From Kiritimatiellia bacterium (GTDB lineage: Bacteria; Verrucomicrobiota; Kiritimatiellia; RFP12; UBA3636), in NCBI GenBank assembly GCA_016295275.1, contig JAEDLN010000001.1, positions 1-64,000 on the forward strand: a stretch of DNA of 64,000 nt, written 5' to 3'. The translations under genes and the position numbers were made by a program. Below are positions 18,119 to 27,954 of the stretch, in pieces; the stretch's first letter is position 1; each line of letters opens with the position of its first letter. Below the pieces are notes generated by a model. It saw nothing but the letters and a program-made list of their open reading frames with translations. It searched no databases and was not told where the DNA came from.

Positions 18119-18847
18119 ATGTCACCTTCTCTTTTCATCTTTCGCAAGGAAACGCGAGGCGCTCTTCTGCGCCCTTCCACTTGGGGTGTACTCGCTTCTA
18201 CAACCGCCGTTTTGGGAATCGTCTACTTTCTCGCTCTTCGCGATTTTCCCTCGCAAACGCTCGAAATCGCGCCCCTCTTTACCATGTGCCTGGTCATGAC
18301 GGTCCCGATTCCCGTCTCCTTCTTTACGATGTCCCTTTTCCCTCGCGAACGAACCGCCGGAACCCTCGAACTGCTTCTCACCGCCCCTGTTACCGATGCC
18401 GAGGTCGTTACGGGCAAATTTCTCTCCGCTCTCTTTCTTTCAATTTTCGCGCTCCTCCTTACCTACATTGCCCTCGTGATCCATTTGAACCTGTCCGGGC
18501 AACCGATCCAACCGCACCTCCTTTCGCTTGCAATCGGTTTTGCAGGAACGTTCCTGTTGACCGCTGCACTCTGCTCGTTTGGCACCTTGATCAGTCTCTC
18601 GACACACTACGAGGCCGCCGCAGGCGCCGTTACGATGTTTTTTTCGATTTTGACGGTCTCCATGGTTGTCGAAAGCGAAAACGGAACGGGCGTCGCTGCA
18701 GTTTCCAATAGCGTCAATATCCTGAACTTCGCACATGGAATATTGGATTCCCGACCGGTCGTCACATTCCTGAGCGCAACCTTCTTTTTCCTATTTTCAG
18801 CCGTTCGATTCTTGGAATCGCGTCGCTGGGCATCCGTTTCCCGTTAG
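18119..18847 (+). CDS. ABC-2 type permease (GldF-like)
   Basis: The 242-residue protein has about six transmembrane helices. The first cytoplasmic loop reads ERTAGTLELLLTAPVTD, the pattern of ABC-2 permeases such as GldF and NosY. It is the membrane half of the exporter whose ATPase lies directly upstream. The cargo is not evident. The binding lipoprotein gene starts ten bases after the stop. Confidence 0.85.
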   Translation: MSPSLFIFRKETRGALLRPSTWGVLASTTAVLGIVYFLALRDFPSQTLEIAPLFTMCLVMTVPIPVSFFTMSLFPRERTAGTLELLLTAPVTDAEVVTGKFLSALFLSIFALLLTYIALVIHLNLSGQPIQPHLLSLAIGFAGTFLLTAALCSFGTLISLSTHYEAAAGAVTMFFSILTVSMVVESENGTGVAAVSNSVNILNFAHGILDSRPVVTFLSATFFFLFSAVRFLESRRWASVSR

Positions 18848-18857
18848 TTTCTTCCGC

Positions 18858-19847
18858 ATGAAACCGTATTTCAGCTTGTTTCTTCTCGCCGGAGTTTCCA
18901 TTGCGATTTCCCTCGCTCTGACAACCTCGTGCCGAAAATCCTCCGACCCGATCGTTGGCAAGAACGTTTCCGATCAAGATCCCGCCATCGAATCTGTCGC
19001 CCATGTCACTTCTCCGCGCCTGATTTCCCTTTCGCCGGCTATCACCGAAATCCTCTGTATGATCGGTCTCGGTCCTCATCTTGTTGGTCGTACCCCTGCC
19101 TGCGATTTCCCAAACGAAGTCTCTTCCGTCCCTTCCGTCATGGACGAAAAAGGCAATCTCTCCTTGGAGACAGTTTCCGCTCTCAAACCGGATTTCATCT
19201 TGATGCCCGATCAGCTCGCGGCCTCGCCGCTGCACACCGAATTGTCCAAACGGAAGCTGAACCATATCGGAATCCGTCTCGATTCGCTGGATGATATCTA
19301 TCAATCCGTTTTCTCGATTGGCGATCGCTACAACGCTGAAAGCGTTGCGTCCGATTGGCTGGCAGGCATGGATGAACTCACCTCCGGTCTCCGCAACGAA
19401 TGCGCCGAGGCAATCGCCGCCGCAGGTGGAATCTCTCCCGGAATCCTCATCGTTCTGGGACGCATTCCCGCCAATGGAAACCAGCCCGCCCGACTCATTG
19501 TCGCCGGCCGGAATTGCTTCCAACAAGGAATTTTGGAAACCCTCGGGGCCCGTAACGTCATCACCTCTTCCGTTCCATACGAAACCGTTTCCATGGCGCA
19601 AGTCACAGAACTCGCCCCCGCCATTGTTCTGGAAATCGTCCCAGCCTCCCTTTCCGCCGATCGCCAATCCGCACTCCTCCTTTCATGGGCCCGATACGGC
19701 TCCTGCCCCGCCGTTGCCACCGGAAAGGTTACTATTCTCGCGGAAACCTACGCCCTCCGCCCCGGTCCTCGAATCGGACTTCTGTTCAGAGATGTCGCGC
19801 GCTGCATCATCGACTGGGCGAAAGATGCTCAAAAACAAAGCACTTGA
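18858..19847 (+). CDS. Periplasmic binding lipoprotein, BtuF/FhuD-like
   Basis: The 329-residue product has a signal peptide ending LTTSC (lipobox-like, Cys25) and a class III binding-protein fold. It shows PRLISLSPAITEILCMIG, VGRTPACDFP and LKPDFILMP segments as in cobalamin- and siderophore-binding proteins. Such proteins normally serve BtuCD-type importers, but here the neighbour is an ABC-2 exporter pair. It could be a scavenged binding protein using a permease elsewhere, or the operon may have an unusual function. Confidence 0.8.
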   Translation: MKPYFSLFLLAGVSIAISLALTTSCRKSSDPIVGKNVSDQDPAIESVAHVTSPRLISLSPAITEILCMIGLGPHLVGRTPACDFPNEVSSVPSVMDEKGNLSLETVSALKPDFILMPDQLAASPLHTELSKRKLNHIGIRLDSLDDIYQSVFSIGDRYNAESVASDWLAGMDELTSGLRNECAEAIAAAGGISPGILIVLGRIPANGNQPARLIVAGRNCFQQGILETLGARNVITSSVPYETVSMAQVTELAPAIVLEIVPASLSADRQSALLLSWARYGSCPAVATGKVTILAETYALRPGPRIGLLFRDVARCIIDWAKDAQKQST

Positions 19848-19935
19848 GCCCCTTCTTCGCCATCCGCCACGCCCTCATACCCGCATACCATCGCCCCCCC
19901 TTTCCGTAACAAAATCGACGCGCTTGAGGGCAACC

Positions 19936-19964
19936 TTGACAGGTCCGCGGCTTTCCCCTAGATT
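19936..19964 (+). promoter_or_regulatory. Predicted sigma-70 promoter for the HAD-rluD unit
   Basis: A perfect -35 TTGACA is followed after exactly 17 bases by TAGATT. The transcript would begin about 80 bases before the HAD gene's ATG. Confidence 0.65.
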
Positions 19965-20053
19965 CCACTCACCAAACTGCCGACCTCGAACCGGACGTGC
20001 ACCGCGGCGTCTTTACTCTTCGATCAACCTCTCGCCAAGATATTTCCCGCCTC

Positions 20054-20749
20054 ATGTATACGCTCAGTCCGCAAACTAAAGCCGTTATTTTCGATCTGGA
20101 CGACACGTTGTACGATTTCAAGCATTGCCACAATCGCGTCATGCCGCTTCTGGAAAACTATGCCCGGGAAAAACTGGGGATGGAACCGGTACTGTTTCGG
20201 ACGGAACATAAGAAAATGCTGGAATGGCAGTTCGATGCCCTGCCAAAACAAGCGGGCTGCCATAGCCGGGCCATGCGCTTCCAACTTTTGCTGGAATCGC
20301 ACGGGTTGCCGTTGCGCCATGCGAACGCGCTCGCCGAGCTCTACTGGAACTCGATGCTTGACATCATGACCCCGTTTCCGGGCTGCGTCGCTCTCTTTCA
20401 AAATCTTCGCAACCGGGGGATTTCCATCGGTATCGGTACCGATATGACGGCCGATTGGCAGCTCAAGAAACTGGAGCGGCTTGGGCTCCTCGATTACGTC
20501 TCCTTCTTTGTTTCCAGCGAAGAAACGGAAGAAAAGCCCGGAAGCGGCATGTTTTTGAGATGCGCCTCGAAAGCGGCTGTTCCAATCGATTGCTGTCTGT
20601 TTGTCGGAGATAACCCAAAGCGCGACATCAAAGGCGCCATTGACGTAGGCATGCCATTCCTCTGGATACAGCCGGATCCCGAAAAACGGGCGCTCCATCC
20701 GGATTATCCGTCGGTTGCTTCCATTGCTGAAATTCAATTTCCGTCATGA
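20054..20749 (+). CDS. HAD-family phosphatase (YjjG-like)
   Basis: A 231-residue haloacid dehalogenase-fold hydrolase. Motif I is FDLDDTLYD (D14, D16) and the C-terminal motif is FVGDNPKRDIKGA. The alpha-helical cap between them matches the pyrimidine nucleotidase/YjjG or phosphoglycolate phosphatase type. I chose the ATG at 20054 because the family begins just before motif I. It ends in an ATGA overlap with rluD. Confidence 0.85.
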   Translation: MYTLSPQTKAVIFDLDDTLYDFKHCHNRVMPLLENYAREKLGMEPVLFRTEHKKMLEWQFDALPKQAGCHSRAMRFQLLLESHGLPLRHANALAELYWNSMLDIMTPFPGCVALFQNLRNRGISIGIGTDMTADWQLKKLERLGLLDYVSFFVSSEETEEKPGSGMFLRCASKAAVPIDCCLFVGDNPKRDIKGAIDVGMPFLWIQPDPEKRALHPDYPSVASIAEIQFPS

Positions 20750-21753
20750 CGACCGAACTAAACGATTTCGACGAAGAACTTGAAAGCGAGACGTACCTCC
20801 CTTCCGCTTCCCCGATTGCAAACGGCGCAAAAACCTTCCCCGCACCGAGCGATCCGGCAACGTGCGCATCCTGCCGCTTGGATACGTGGCTCGCCAACGT
20901 CTCCGGTATCTCCCGCTCCCGTATCCAATCCATGCTGAAGGAGGGGCTCGTCACCACGCGAAACGGTTCCGTTCCCGCCTCCCGAAAGGTCTCCGCCGGT
21001 GAATCGTACACAATCGCAATTCCCGAACCGAAACCGACCGAAATCCGCCCGGAAGACATTCCGCTCGATATCGTTTACGAGGATGAATCGATCCTCGTCG
21101 TCAACAAACAGGCAGATCTCGTCGTGCATCCCGCCGCCGGACACGAGAGCGGGACGCTCGTCAACGCTCTTCTTCACCACTGCCCCGCTGTTTTCTCCGT
21201 TGGAGGGGAAACCCGTCCCGGTATCGTCCATCGACTCGACAAGGATACGACCGGACTCCTTGTCGTCGCCAAAAACGATACTGCGTTTCAAGGTCTTGTC
21301 GAATCCTTTCAAACCGGCAAGGTCCATAAAATCTATGCCGCCGTCTGCTGCGGTGTCCCCGATCCCTCGGCAGGACATGTGGAAGGACTGATCGGACGCT
21401 CGCCGGTCGACCGGAAAAAGATGGCCGTCGTGCTACAAAACGGACGCTTTGCATCGACCGATTACGAGGTCGAACGAGATTTTGGCGGGTGCGCCCTCTT
21501 GCGCATTCGGATTCATACCGGACGGACCCATCAAATCCGCGTCCATCTCAAGTCGATTGGCTGTCCGATCGCAGGGGACCGTCTCTACGGAAACGCTTCG
21601 CAAGATTCGGTGCTTCCGTTTCGTCCGCCCCGTCAGATGCTCCACGCAAGGGTCCTCCGTCTCCCCCACCCCGTCACCCGCGAAATCCTGACCTTTGAGG
21701 CGCCTCTCGCCCCAGACATGCAAGAACTCCTTGATGCCTTGAACCATCGGTGA
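20746..21753 (+). CDS. rluD: 23S rRNA pseudouridine synthase, RluA/RluD family
   Basis: The 335-residue protein has an S4 RNA-binding domain (about 44-95) and the catalytic motif HRLDKDTTGLL with D165, followed by GRTHQIRVH near residue 260. RluD forms pseudouridines in helix 69 of 23S rRNA. The N-terminal 40 residues are acidic and family-variable. It is translationally coupled to the HAD gene. RluA or RluC specificity cannot be fully excluded. Confidence 0.88.
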   Translation: MTTELNDFDEELESETYLPSASPIANGAKTFPAPSDPATCASCRLDTWLANVSGISRSRIQSMLKEGLVTTRNGSVPASRKVSAGESYTIAIPEPKPTEIRPEDIPLDIVYEDESILVVNKQADLVVHPAAGHESGTLVNALLHHCPAVFSVGGETRPGIVHRLDKDTTGLLVVAKNDTAFQGLVESFQTGKVHKIYAAVCCGVPDPSAGHVEGLIGRSPVDRKKMAVVLQNGRFASTDYEVERDFGGCALLRIRIHTGRTHQIRVHLKSIGCPIAGDRLYGNASQDSVLPFRPPRQMLHARVLRLPHPVTREILTFEAPLAPDMQELLDALNHR

Positions 21754-21815
21754 TCGCATGCTTTCAATCGTCTCTTTTGCGAAATCAAGGACGAAAGACA
21801 AGGGAAAACCGGTTA

Positions 21816-21856
21816 TACGAAAAAAAAGTTGCTTTTCGTACAATCTTGCAGATAAT
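21816..21856 (+). promoter_or_regulatory. Predicted promoter with 8-bp inverted repeat upstream of the antiporter
   Basis: TACGAAAA (21816-21823) and TTTTCGTA (21833-21840) form a perfect inverted repeat. It overlaps a -35-like TTGCTT at 21829, which is followed after 16 bases by GATAAT. The arrangement looks like a promoter with an operator, but no regulator is identified. Confidence 0.4.
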
Positions 21857-21947
21857 ACCAGCCCATGTTTGCAAGACTTTTCCATCTCCATCCCAGGGAT
21901 GGCATTAGCGAAGTGAATTCTTCTGTCAGCTTGAATTAGGATTTCAT

Positions 21948-24293
21948 ATGCGTTTCAGCCATTTTTTCATGGCCGCGTTTGCGGGTATATCCATGTGTTG
22001 CATTGCCTTTTCCGCCCAAACGGTCGAAACGGAAGGGCAAACCGTTCTTGTCGCGGACTTGCAAACGGACGGCGTAGCCGCTATCGGCGAAGGTGCAAGG
22101 CTTGACGCGGAAACCCCTTCCCATACTGAAACAAAGTCGTCCGAAGAGACACCCGCACCCGCAGAAGGCGAAAATGATATCGAAACGCAGATGATGTACC
22201 TTGTCCTCCAGCTCGGCGTGATTTTGTTCGCCGCAAAGCTCGGCGGTACGATTGCAACGCTTTGCAGACTTCCAAGCGTGATCGGAGAACTGGGAATCGG
22301 AATCATTATCGGACCGCACTTGCTTGGCTCGTTCCCGATTGGAACCATCTTTCCACAGGGAATTTTCCCCCTTAACCCGGACAGTTTCATCCCCGTTTCC
22401 AATGCGTTGTACGGGTTCTGCACATTGGCATCTATCATCCTGCTCTTCCTTTCCGGACTGGAAACGAACTTCAAGATGTTCCTCCGATACGCATTTTCCG
22501 GCTCCATTGTCGGAATCGGAGGTGTCATTATCTCCTTCCTGGCCGGAGACCTCTGCGCTGTCTACTTGTTGCCGAAGCTCATTTCCGCCTATCAGGGCGT
22601 AACACTTACCGTCGGCCACCCCGCGGCGCTGTTCATGGGCATTATCAGCACGGCTACGTCCGTCGGCATCACAGCGCGTATCCTTTCCGAACGAAAAGTC
22701 ATCGATTCGCCGGAAGGAACGACAACCATGTCGGCTGCCGTCATCGATGACGTTCTCGGCATCATCATTCTCGCCGTCGGCATGAGTGTCATCGCAGCCG
22801 AGAAAAACGGGAGCGGCGCCTCCGGAATCTCTTGGACGCATATCGGCGGCATTGCCCTCAAAGCCATTTGCATTTGGATTGGCGGTACGGCCGTCGGTCT
22901 CCTCGCCGCACGCAAGATTTCATTCCTTCTCAAATTCCTCAAAACCCCCGTTGCCATCGCAACGCTCGCGTTCGCGCTCGCCATCGCCGTATCCGGCATT
23001 TTCCAGATGATGGGTCTTTCCTTGATTATCGGCGCGTACGTCATGGGACTTGCGCTTTCCCGCACCGATATCCGCTATCTGATCCAGGACAATCTCCAGC
23101 CGATCTATACGTTTCTCGTTCCGATCTTTTTCTGCGTCATGGGTATGATGGTGGATGTGCACGCCATTTCCAGCAAGCCCATCCTCATTTTCGGCTCCAT
23201 CTATACGCTCCTGGCGATTCTTGCCAAGATCGTCGGCTGTGCAACCCCCGCCGCATTCTGCGGATTCAATCTGCGCGGTTCCCTGCGCGTCGGCGTCGGA
23301 ATGATTCCCCGTGGAGAGGTCGCCCTTATCATTGCCAGCATCGGTCTTTCCTCCGGCGTTCTGCAATCGGATATTTTCTCGATCTGCATCCTGATGACAC
23401 TCGTCACGACGGTCGTCGCCCCTCCGGGCTTGATCGCCCTCTTTTCTTCTCCCAAGACCGGCCGCCGCCATCAGCCTACCGAAGAAAATACGTCCAAACC
23501 GTTTTCCTATCCGCTGCCAAATGCCGATACCGCATCTCTGCTGCTCGACAAACTGATTGATGTTTTCCGCAAAGAAGGATTCCAGACGGCGAATCTCAAT
23601 CCGACCGAAAACATCTGGCAAATTATGCGGGAGGATGACGATATCATGGTTTCGTTGCACGACAACGAACTTCGCTTCGAATGCAGCGATCGCGAAAAGC
23701 CTTTTTTGGTCGCAGCCCTTCGCGAGGTGACCCAAGATCTCCAAAATCTCGCGTCTTCGCTGAGTATCCCTTCCGCAGATTTGAACAAAATGATGCGGAA
23801 CGTTTTCACGGCCGATCGTTCGACCCCAATCGAAACGACCGCCGACAACGATCTGCGCCGCTACTTGAAAAACTTCCTCTATCTGCCCAATGAACACGCC
23901 GGAAGCAAAGAGGAGGCAATCCGGAGAATTGTCCGGATTTTTTCGGAAAAGAATCTCTTGCAAGATACGGATACCGCGGTTGATTTGATTCTCAAACGGG
24001 AAACCTCCATGTCCTCCGGCATCGAGCACGGAATCGCCATCCCGCACGCCCGTACCGATTTTGTCGAAGGCCTTATCGGCGCCGTAGCCGTGTTCCCCGA
24101 CGGAATTCCGGAATACGAAACGCTCGATCATTCGAAGGTACGTATTGTCATCGTTTCGCTTACCTCGCGCTCGACCCATTCGCCGCAAATCCGTCTCCTC
24201 TCCTTCATTAGCCAGCTACTGAACGAGGAAGGACGCAAGCGACTTCTTGATGCAAAGTCCGAGGAGGAAATGCGGAAAATCTTTCTTTCCTAG
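21948..24293 (+). CDS. Kef-type Na+(K+)/H+ antiporter fused to a PTS EIIA-like domain
   Basis: The 781-residue protein has a signal peptide-like N-terminus and a low-complexity linker (about 25-80). A CPA2 antiporter core of about 12 transmembrane helices (about 84-510) contains SAAVIDDVLGIIIL. After a cytoplasmic stretch, the C-terminus holds a PTS EIIA type 2-like domain whose GIAIPHAR places the phospho-accepting His at H700. EIIA-like domains on antiporters suggest control by sugar or nitrogen phosphorelay. It is a single gene with a predicted promoter. A helicase follows from its own promoter. Confidence 0.85.
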   Translation: MRFSHFFMAAFAGISMCCIAFSAQTVETEGQTVLVADLQTDGVAAIGEGARLDAETPSHTETKSSEETPAPAEGENDIETQMMYLVLQLGVILFAAKLGGTIATLCRLPSVIGELGIGIIIGPHLLGSFPIGTIFPQGIFPLNPDSFIPVSNALYGFCTLASIILLFLSGLETNFKMFLRYAFSGSIVGIGGVIISFLAGDLCAVYLLPKLISAYQGVTLTVGHPAALFMGIISTATSVGITARILSERKVIDSPEGTTTMSAAVIDDVLGIIILAVGMSVIAAEKNGSGASGISWTHIGGIALKAICIWIGGTAVGLLAARKISFLLKFLKTPVAIATLAFALAIAVSGIFQMMGLSLIIGAYVMGLALSRTDIRYLIQDNLQPIYTFLVPIFFCVMGMMVDVHAISSKPILIFGSIYTLLAILAKIVGCATPAAFCGFNLRGSLRVGVGMIPRGEVALIIASIGLSSGVLQSDIFSICILMTLVTTVVAPPGLIALFSSPKTGRRHQPTEENTSKPFSYPLPNADTASLLLDKLIDVFRKEGFQTANLNPTENIWQIMREDDDIMVSLHDNELRFECSDREKPFLVAALREVTQDLQNLASSLSIPSADLNKMMRNVFTADRSTPIETTADNDLRRYLKNFLYLPNEHAGSKEEAIRRIVRIFSEKNLLQDTDTAVDLILKRETSMSSGIEHGIAIPHARTDFVEGLIGAVAVFPDGIPEYETLDHSKVRIVIVSLTSRSTHSPQIRLLSFISQLLNEEGRKRLLDAKSEEEMRKIFLS

Positions 24294-24326
24294 GAAATGT
24301 CGCATCGCAGTACGTTCTCTTCCCTG

Positions 24327-24355
24327 TTGACAAATTCCGTTTTTTCGCCTACAAT
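24327..24355 (+). promoter_or_regulatory. Predicted sigma-70 promoter for the first SNF2 gene
   Basis: A perfect TTGACA box, exactly 17 bases of spacer and a TACAAT box. The predicted start is about 45 bases before the ATG. Confidence 0.7.
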
Positions 24356-24408
24356 CCGTGAAGTTTTTGTCGTTTCAATTTGGCAAATAGGGCTTCTTTT
24401 CAAACTCC

Positions 24409-27400
24409 ATGATGTTTTGGTTCCGTAATCCGCTTTTGCAGAAATTTGATTTCACGCTCGAGAATATCCGTTCTTGGGGTGGTGAACGTCAGTATCTGGA
24501 AGCGCTCAATCAGGTGACCAAAAAGAAGTCGGTACTCAATCCAACCTACAACGACAATATCGGAGAAGCCGATATCGAGCACGCAGGACATACGATCCAT
24601 ACACGCTTCCGCACATTTCCGGGACGTCGTTCGGTCGTGGAAAACCTCTGCCCGTGCGCCGCTTCCCAACGAGATGGACGAATCTGCGTCCACATGCTCG
24701 CCGCTGCAATCGCCCTGGAAGCCGCAGAACGAGAGCAACGTAAGGCAAAAACAATCGAAAACGCACAGCGCGCCCTTGAAAAAATGGGCGTCCTTCCCAA
24801 GAGCCCGAAACCCGTTTCAAAGCAGGCTCCCTCCGCATCGGCCGGAATCCCCCCCGTTTCCGTCCGCACCGCCTCCCCTTCACCCGCCCCTTCCCAGAAA
24901 GCTCCACGATTGCGCTTCTATGTTCCGGATGACTGGGTAACGCGTTTCGACGCCGGAAAAATCCCTGTCGCACTTTCCATTAGTGCCGATAATACGCCGC
25001 ACGTCTTTTCACTTAGCGATATTTCAAGCGGAAAACTGATTGACTCGAATACCGGACTTCCCGTTCCCTTCAATCCGTCCGATTCCGAAAGGAAACTCCT
25101 CTTTACGCTCGAACATATCCTCTATATTCCGCCGGATGCTGCAACGGGAAAAAATCTGAGCCTCGACTGCGGACAGTTTTTCAGTCTCCTGGAACGGCTT
25201 AGCGAAGTAAATGAGCCTTTCTACCCCGTCCATGCCGAAAAACCGGTCTATATCCGGACCAAGGAAAACGCCGTTCACAACATCCTGTATGTTTCCCTCC
25301 AGGAAGCAACCGGGCGGATCGAACTGGCGCTTCATATCCGTTTTCCCGGATTCCCGGAAGATATTTTTCCTCGCTATCTCGTCTACCGGAATGCCAAAAA
25401 CTGGAGAAACGATTGCGTCTACGCCTTTTTCAACGGGGTCCTTTGGCCAATCCACACGCCGATCCCTTTTACATACGGAGAAGTGTACCGAAACCGTACG
25501 TACCTTCTCCGGCGCGATGAGACAATCGATTTCATCCAGCGGGAAATTCGCGGAAAATTGCCTTGCTCTGGAAATCTGATCCCCTTGCGGGATATTCTCC
25601 GGGAGGATTTCAATTCAACCGTCGATTTCTCCCTCTTTACCACAAAGCCCGGAAGACCCCGCTTCTCTCTTGATGTTAACGGTTCGAGAGCCTCCTTGTC
25701 GATCTCCCTGAAAGCAAGCTACTCCGATATTGCCGTGAATTTCGGAAACGGGGACTTCAATGGCAAGTCGAACGGGCTGGAAACAAAAACCTGTATCACC
25801 ATCGAAGTCGTCGGAACGGAGTCGGGGCAGAACTTCACCATTCCCGATCCGAATGACAACTATATCTACTACACCCGAAACCACGAAGCCGAACAAAAGG
25901 CGCTCAAACATCTTCGGGAAAAGATTTCCGCTCTTCTGCACATTCCTCAGAATGCGGAGACGTTGGATAATCGGGCCCTCAAGACGCTGACCATTGTCGG
26001 AGATGAAAATGTCTTGAATTTCCTCGCGACGACCGTTCCGACGCTTCGCAACAACGGATGGGACGTTACGCTCTCGCAAGGTTTGACGGACTACCTCTCC
26101 TCTCTTGTGACCGTCGCGCCACGCGTGAAAATCGTTACCTTCCCGCGGCGGCATGGGTTCGAAATCAGCTACACCCTGGCTTCATCCGACGGAAAGGTGG
26201 TTCTCCCCCCGGAAGTGTTCGCCAAAATCGATCCCGACAAATCCTACACCGAATTCAACGGACATCAGATCGTGTTCGATCGGGAGGCCGTCCGCAATTT
26301 GGAAGAAATCATTCAAGAATGCGTCTCTTCCCGTAAAAAATCGGCAACCTGCGGCGAAGCGAGATTCCTTCCGGATACGTATACCCATTTCATCAAGTCC
26401 ACAATCGACGATCTCAGCGTCTCCGGCATTACGCTTGAATCGGCGCCCGAAAGCTGGTTGAAGGAAGCGGATATCTCGACGATTCGCAGCAATCTGGAAC
26501 CGGTTCAGCTTGCGGAACCGGCACGATCCCTGTTGCGCCCCTATCAGGCAACCGGTGTGGCATGGCTTCGCTATTTGGAATCGAAGCATCAAGGCGGTTT
26601 GCTCGCCGATGAAATGGGTCTCGGCAAGACGTTTCAGACACTTAGCTGGCTTTCGATGCCACGTGTCTCCGGCAGTAAGGCTCCGGCACTCGTCATCTGC
26701 CCGACATCTATCGTCGACAACTGGAAACACGAATGCAACCACTACATCCCGGGTATGCGAGTCATGACCATGACCGGAACCAAGCGACACGAGGATTTCG
26801 CAAAGATTCCCGATTGCAATCTGGTCATCACATCCTATGCCCTGATCCGTCGAGATGTCGAGGAATACAAAAAATTCAACTTCTCCGCAATCGTGTTGGA
26901 TGAAGCGCAAAATATCAAAAACCAAAACACACTGAACGCACGCTCCGTCAAACAACTCGATTCCAATGCCGCACGTCTCGTCTTGACCGGTACCCCCATC
27001 GAAAACTCCGTGGCGGATATCTGGTCGATTATGGATTTTCTGATGCCAGGTTATCTCGGACCCTACGAGACTTTCCGCAGAACCTATGTCGAGCCCCTTC
27101 AAGGCGAAGAATCGGAATCCGAGTTGTTGCAGGAGCTTTGCCACCGGTTGCGCGAAAAAGTCGATCCCTTTATGCTGCGGCGACTCAAAACGCTCGTTGC
27201 AAAGGATTTGCCGCCCGTTATCGAAAAAACCTCTTACTGCAAACTTTCGCCCGAACAGCGCATCGTCTACAACCGAATCCTGGAGGAGACGCGCTCCGCT
27301 GTTACAGGTTCCGTGCGAGAGGTCGGTTTCGAACGCTCGCGCATGATTATTCTGACCGCCCTCTTGCGCTTGCGTCAGCTTTGCTGCCATTTGGCTCTCA

Positions 27401-27954
27401 TCGATCCCGAAGAGGCCGATAAGGCCACTACGCCTTCCGACAAAATGGAGCATCTGTTCCAGATCCTGGATGATGCGCTCTCGGAAAACCATCGTGTGCT
27501 GATCTTCTCGCAATTCACCAAAATGCTCTCTATTTTGCGCGAAGAGTTCATCAAACGAAAAATCCGTTTCTGCTATCTCGACGGGACGATGCGCTCCGTC
27601 GAACGAAACGAACAGGTCGAACAGTTCAACTCCGACTCTTCCATCCCAATTTTTCTGATTTCCATCAAGGCCGGTGGAACAGGTCTCAATTTGACCGGGG
27701 CAGATGAAGTCATTCTCTACGACCCATGGTGGACCCCTGCGGTTGAAGAACAGGCAATCGCCCGTGCCCATCGTATCGGACAGCAAAATACCGTATACTC
27801 CGTACGGGTCATCGCGCAAGACACAATCGAGGAACGCGTTCTTCACCTGCAACGGCGAAAACGCGCAATCATCAATGCGACCATCAAGAGCGATGACGAA
27901 ATGATGTCCAAGCTGACTTGGGCCGATGTCAAGAAGTTGCTGGATATTGAGTAA
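24409..27954 (+). CDS. SWIM zinc-finger SNF2-family helicase, copy 1
   Basis: A 1,181-residue Swi2/Snf2 ATPase. A SWIM-type zinc site lies near the N-terminus (C81, C83, C93, H95). The motor occupies the C-terminal 480 residues with DEMGLGKT (motif I), LDEAQNIKN (motif II), LTGTPIENS and later ARAHRIGQ (motif VI). Bacterial SWIM-SNF2 proteins translocate on double-stranded DNA and are often linked to repair, recombination or defence, but no specific role is established. A clear promoter precedes it. Copy 2 follows 301 bases downstream, and the region between residues 100 and 680 is poorly characterised. Confidence 0.9.
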   Translation: MMFWFRNPLLQKFDFTLENIRSWGGERQYLEALNQVTKKKSVLNPTYNDNIGEADIEHAGHTIHTRFRTFPGRRSVVENLCPCAASQRDGRICVHMLAAAIALEAAEREQRKAKTIENAQRALEKMGVLPKSPKPVSKQAPSASAGIPPVSVRTASPSPAPSQKAPRLRFYVPDDWVTRFDAGKIPVALSISADNTPHVFSLSDISSGKLIDSNTGLPVPFNPSDSERKLLFTLEHILYIPPDAATGKNLSLDCGQFFSLLERLSEVNEPFYPVHAEKPVYIRTKENAVHNILYVSLQEATGRIELALHIRFPGFPEDIFPRYLVYRNAKNWRNDCVYAFFNGVLWPIHTPIPFTYGEVYRNRTYLLRRDETIDFIQREIRGKLPCSGNLIPLRDILREDFNSTVDFSLFTTKPGRPRFSLDVNGSRASLSISLKASYSDIAVNFGNGDFNGKSNGLETKTCITIEVVGTESGQNFTIPDPNDNYIYYTRNHEAEQKALKHLREKISALLHIPQNAETLDNRALKTLTIVGDENVLNFLATTVPTLRNNGWDVTLSQGLTDYLSSLVTVAPRVKIVTFPRRHGFEISYTLASSDGKVVLPPEVFAKIDPDKSYTEFNGHQIVFDREAVRNLEEIIQECVSSRKKSATCGEARFLPDTYTHFIKSTIDDLSVSGITLESAPESWLKEADISTIRSNLEPVQLAEPARSLLRPYQATGVAWLRYLESKHQGGLLADEMGLGKTFQTLSWLSMPRVSGSKAPALVICPTSIVDNWKHECNHYIPGMRVMTMTGTKRHEDFAKIPDCNLVITSYALIRRDVEEYKKFNFSAIVLDEAQNIKNQNTLNARSVKQLDSNAARLVLTGTPIENSVADIWSIMDFLMPGYLGPYETFRRTYVEPLQGEESESELLQELCHRLREKVDPFMLRRLKTLVAKDLPPVIEKTSYCKLSPEQRIVYNRILEETRSAVTGSVREVGFERSRMIILTALLRLRQLCCHLALIDPEEADKATTPSDKMEHLFQILDDALSENHRVLIFSQFTKMLSILREEFIKRKIRFCYLDGTMRSVERNEQVEQFNSDSSIPIFLISIKAGGTGLNLTGADEVILYDPWWTPAVEEQAIARAHRIGQQNTVYSVRVIAQDTIEERVLHLQRRKRAIINATIKSDDEMMSKLTWADVKKLLDIE

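Noticed and set aside
26182..27852. 556-codon antisense frame in the first SNF2 gene
   Set aside because: The helicase motifs on the + strand are intact, so the antisense frame is a codon-usage shadow.
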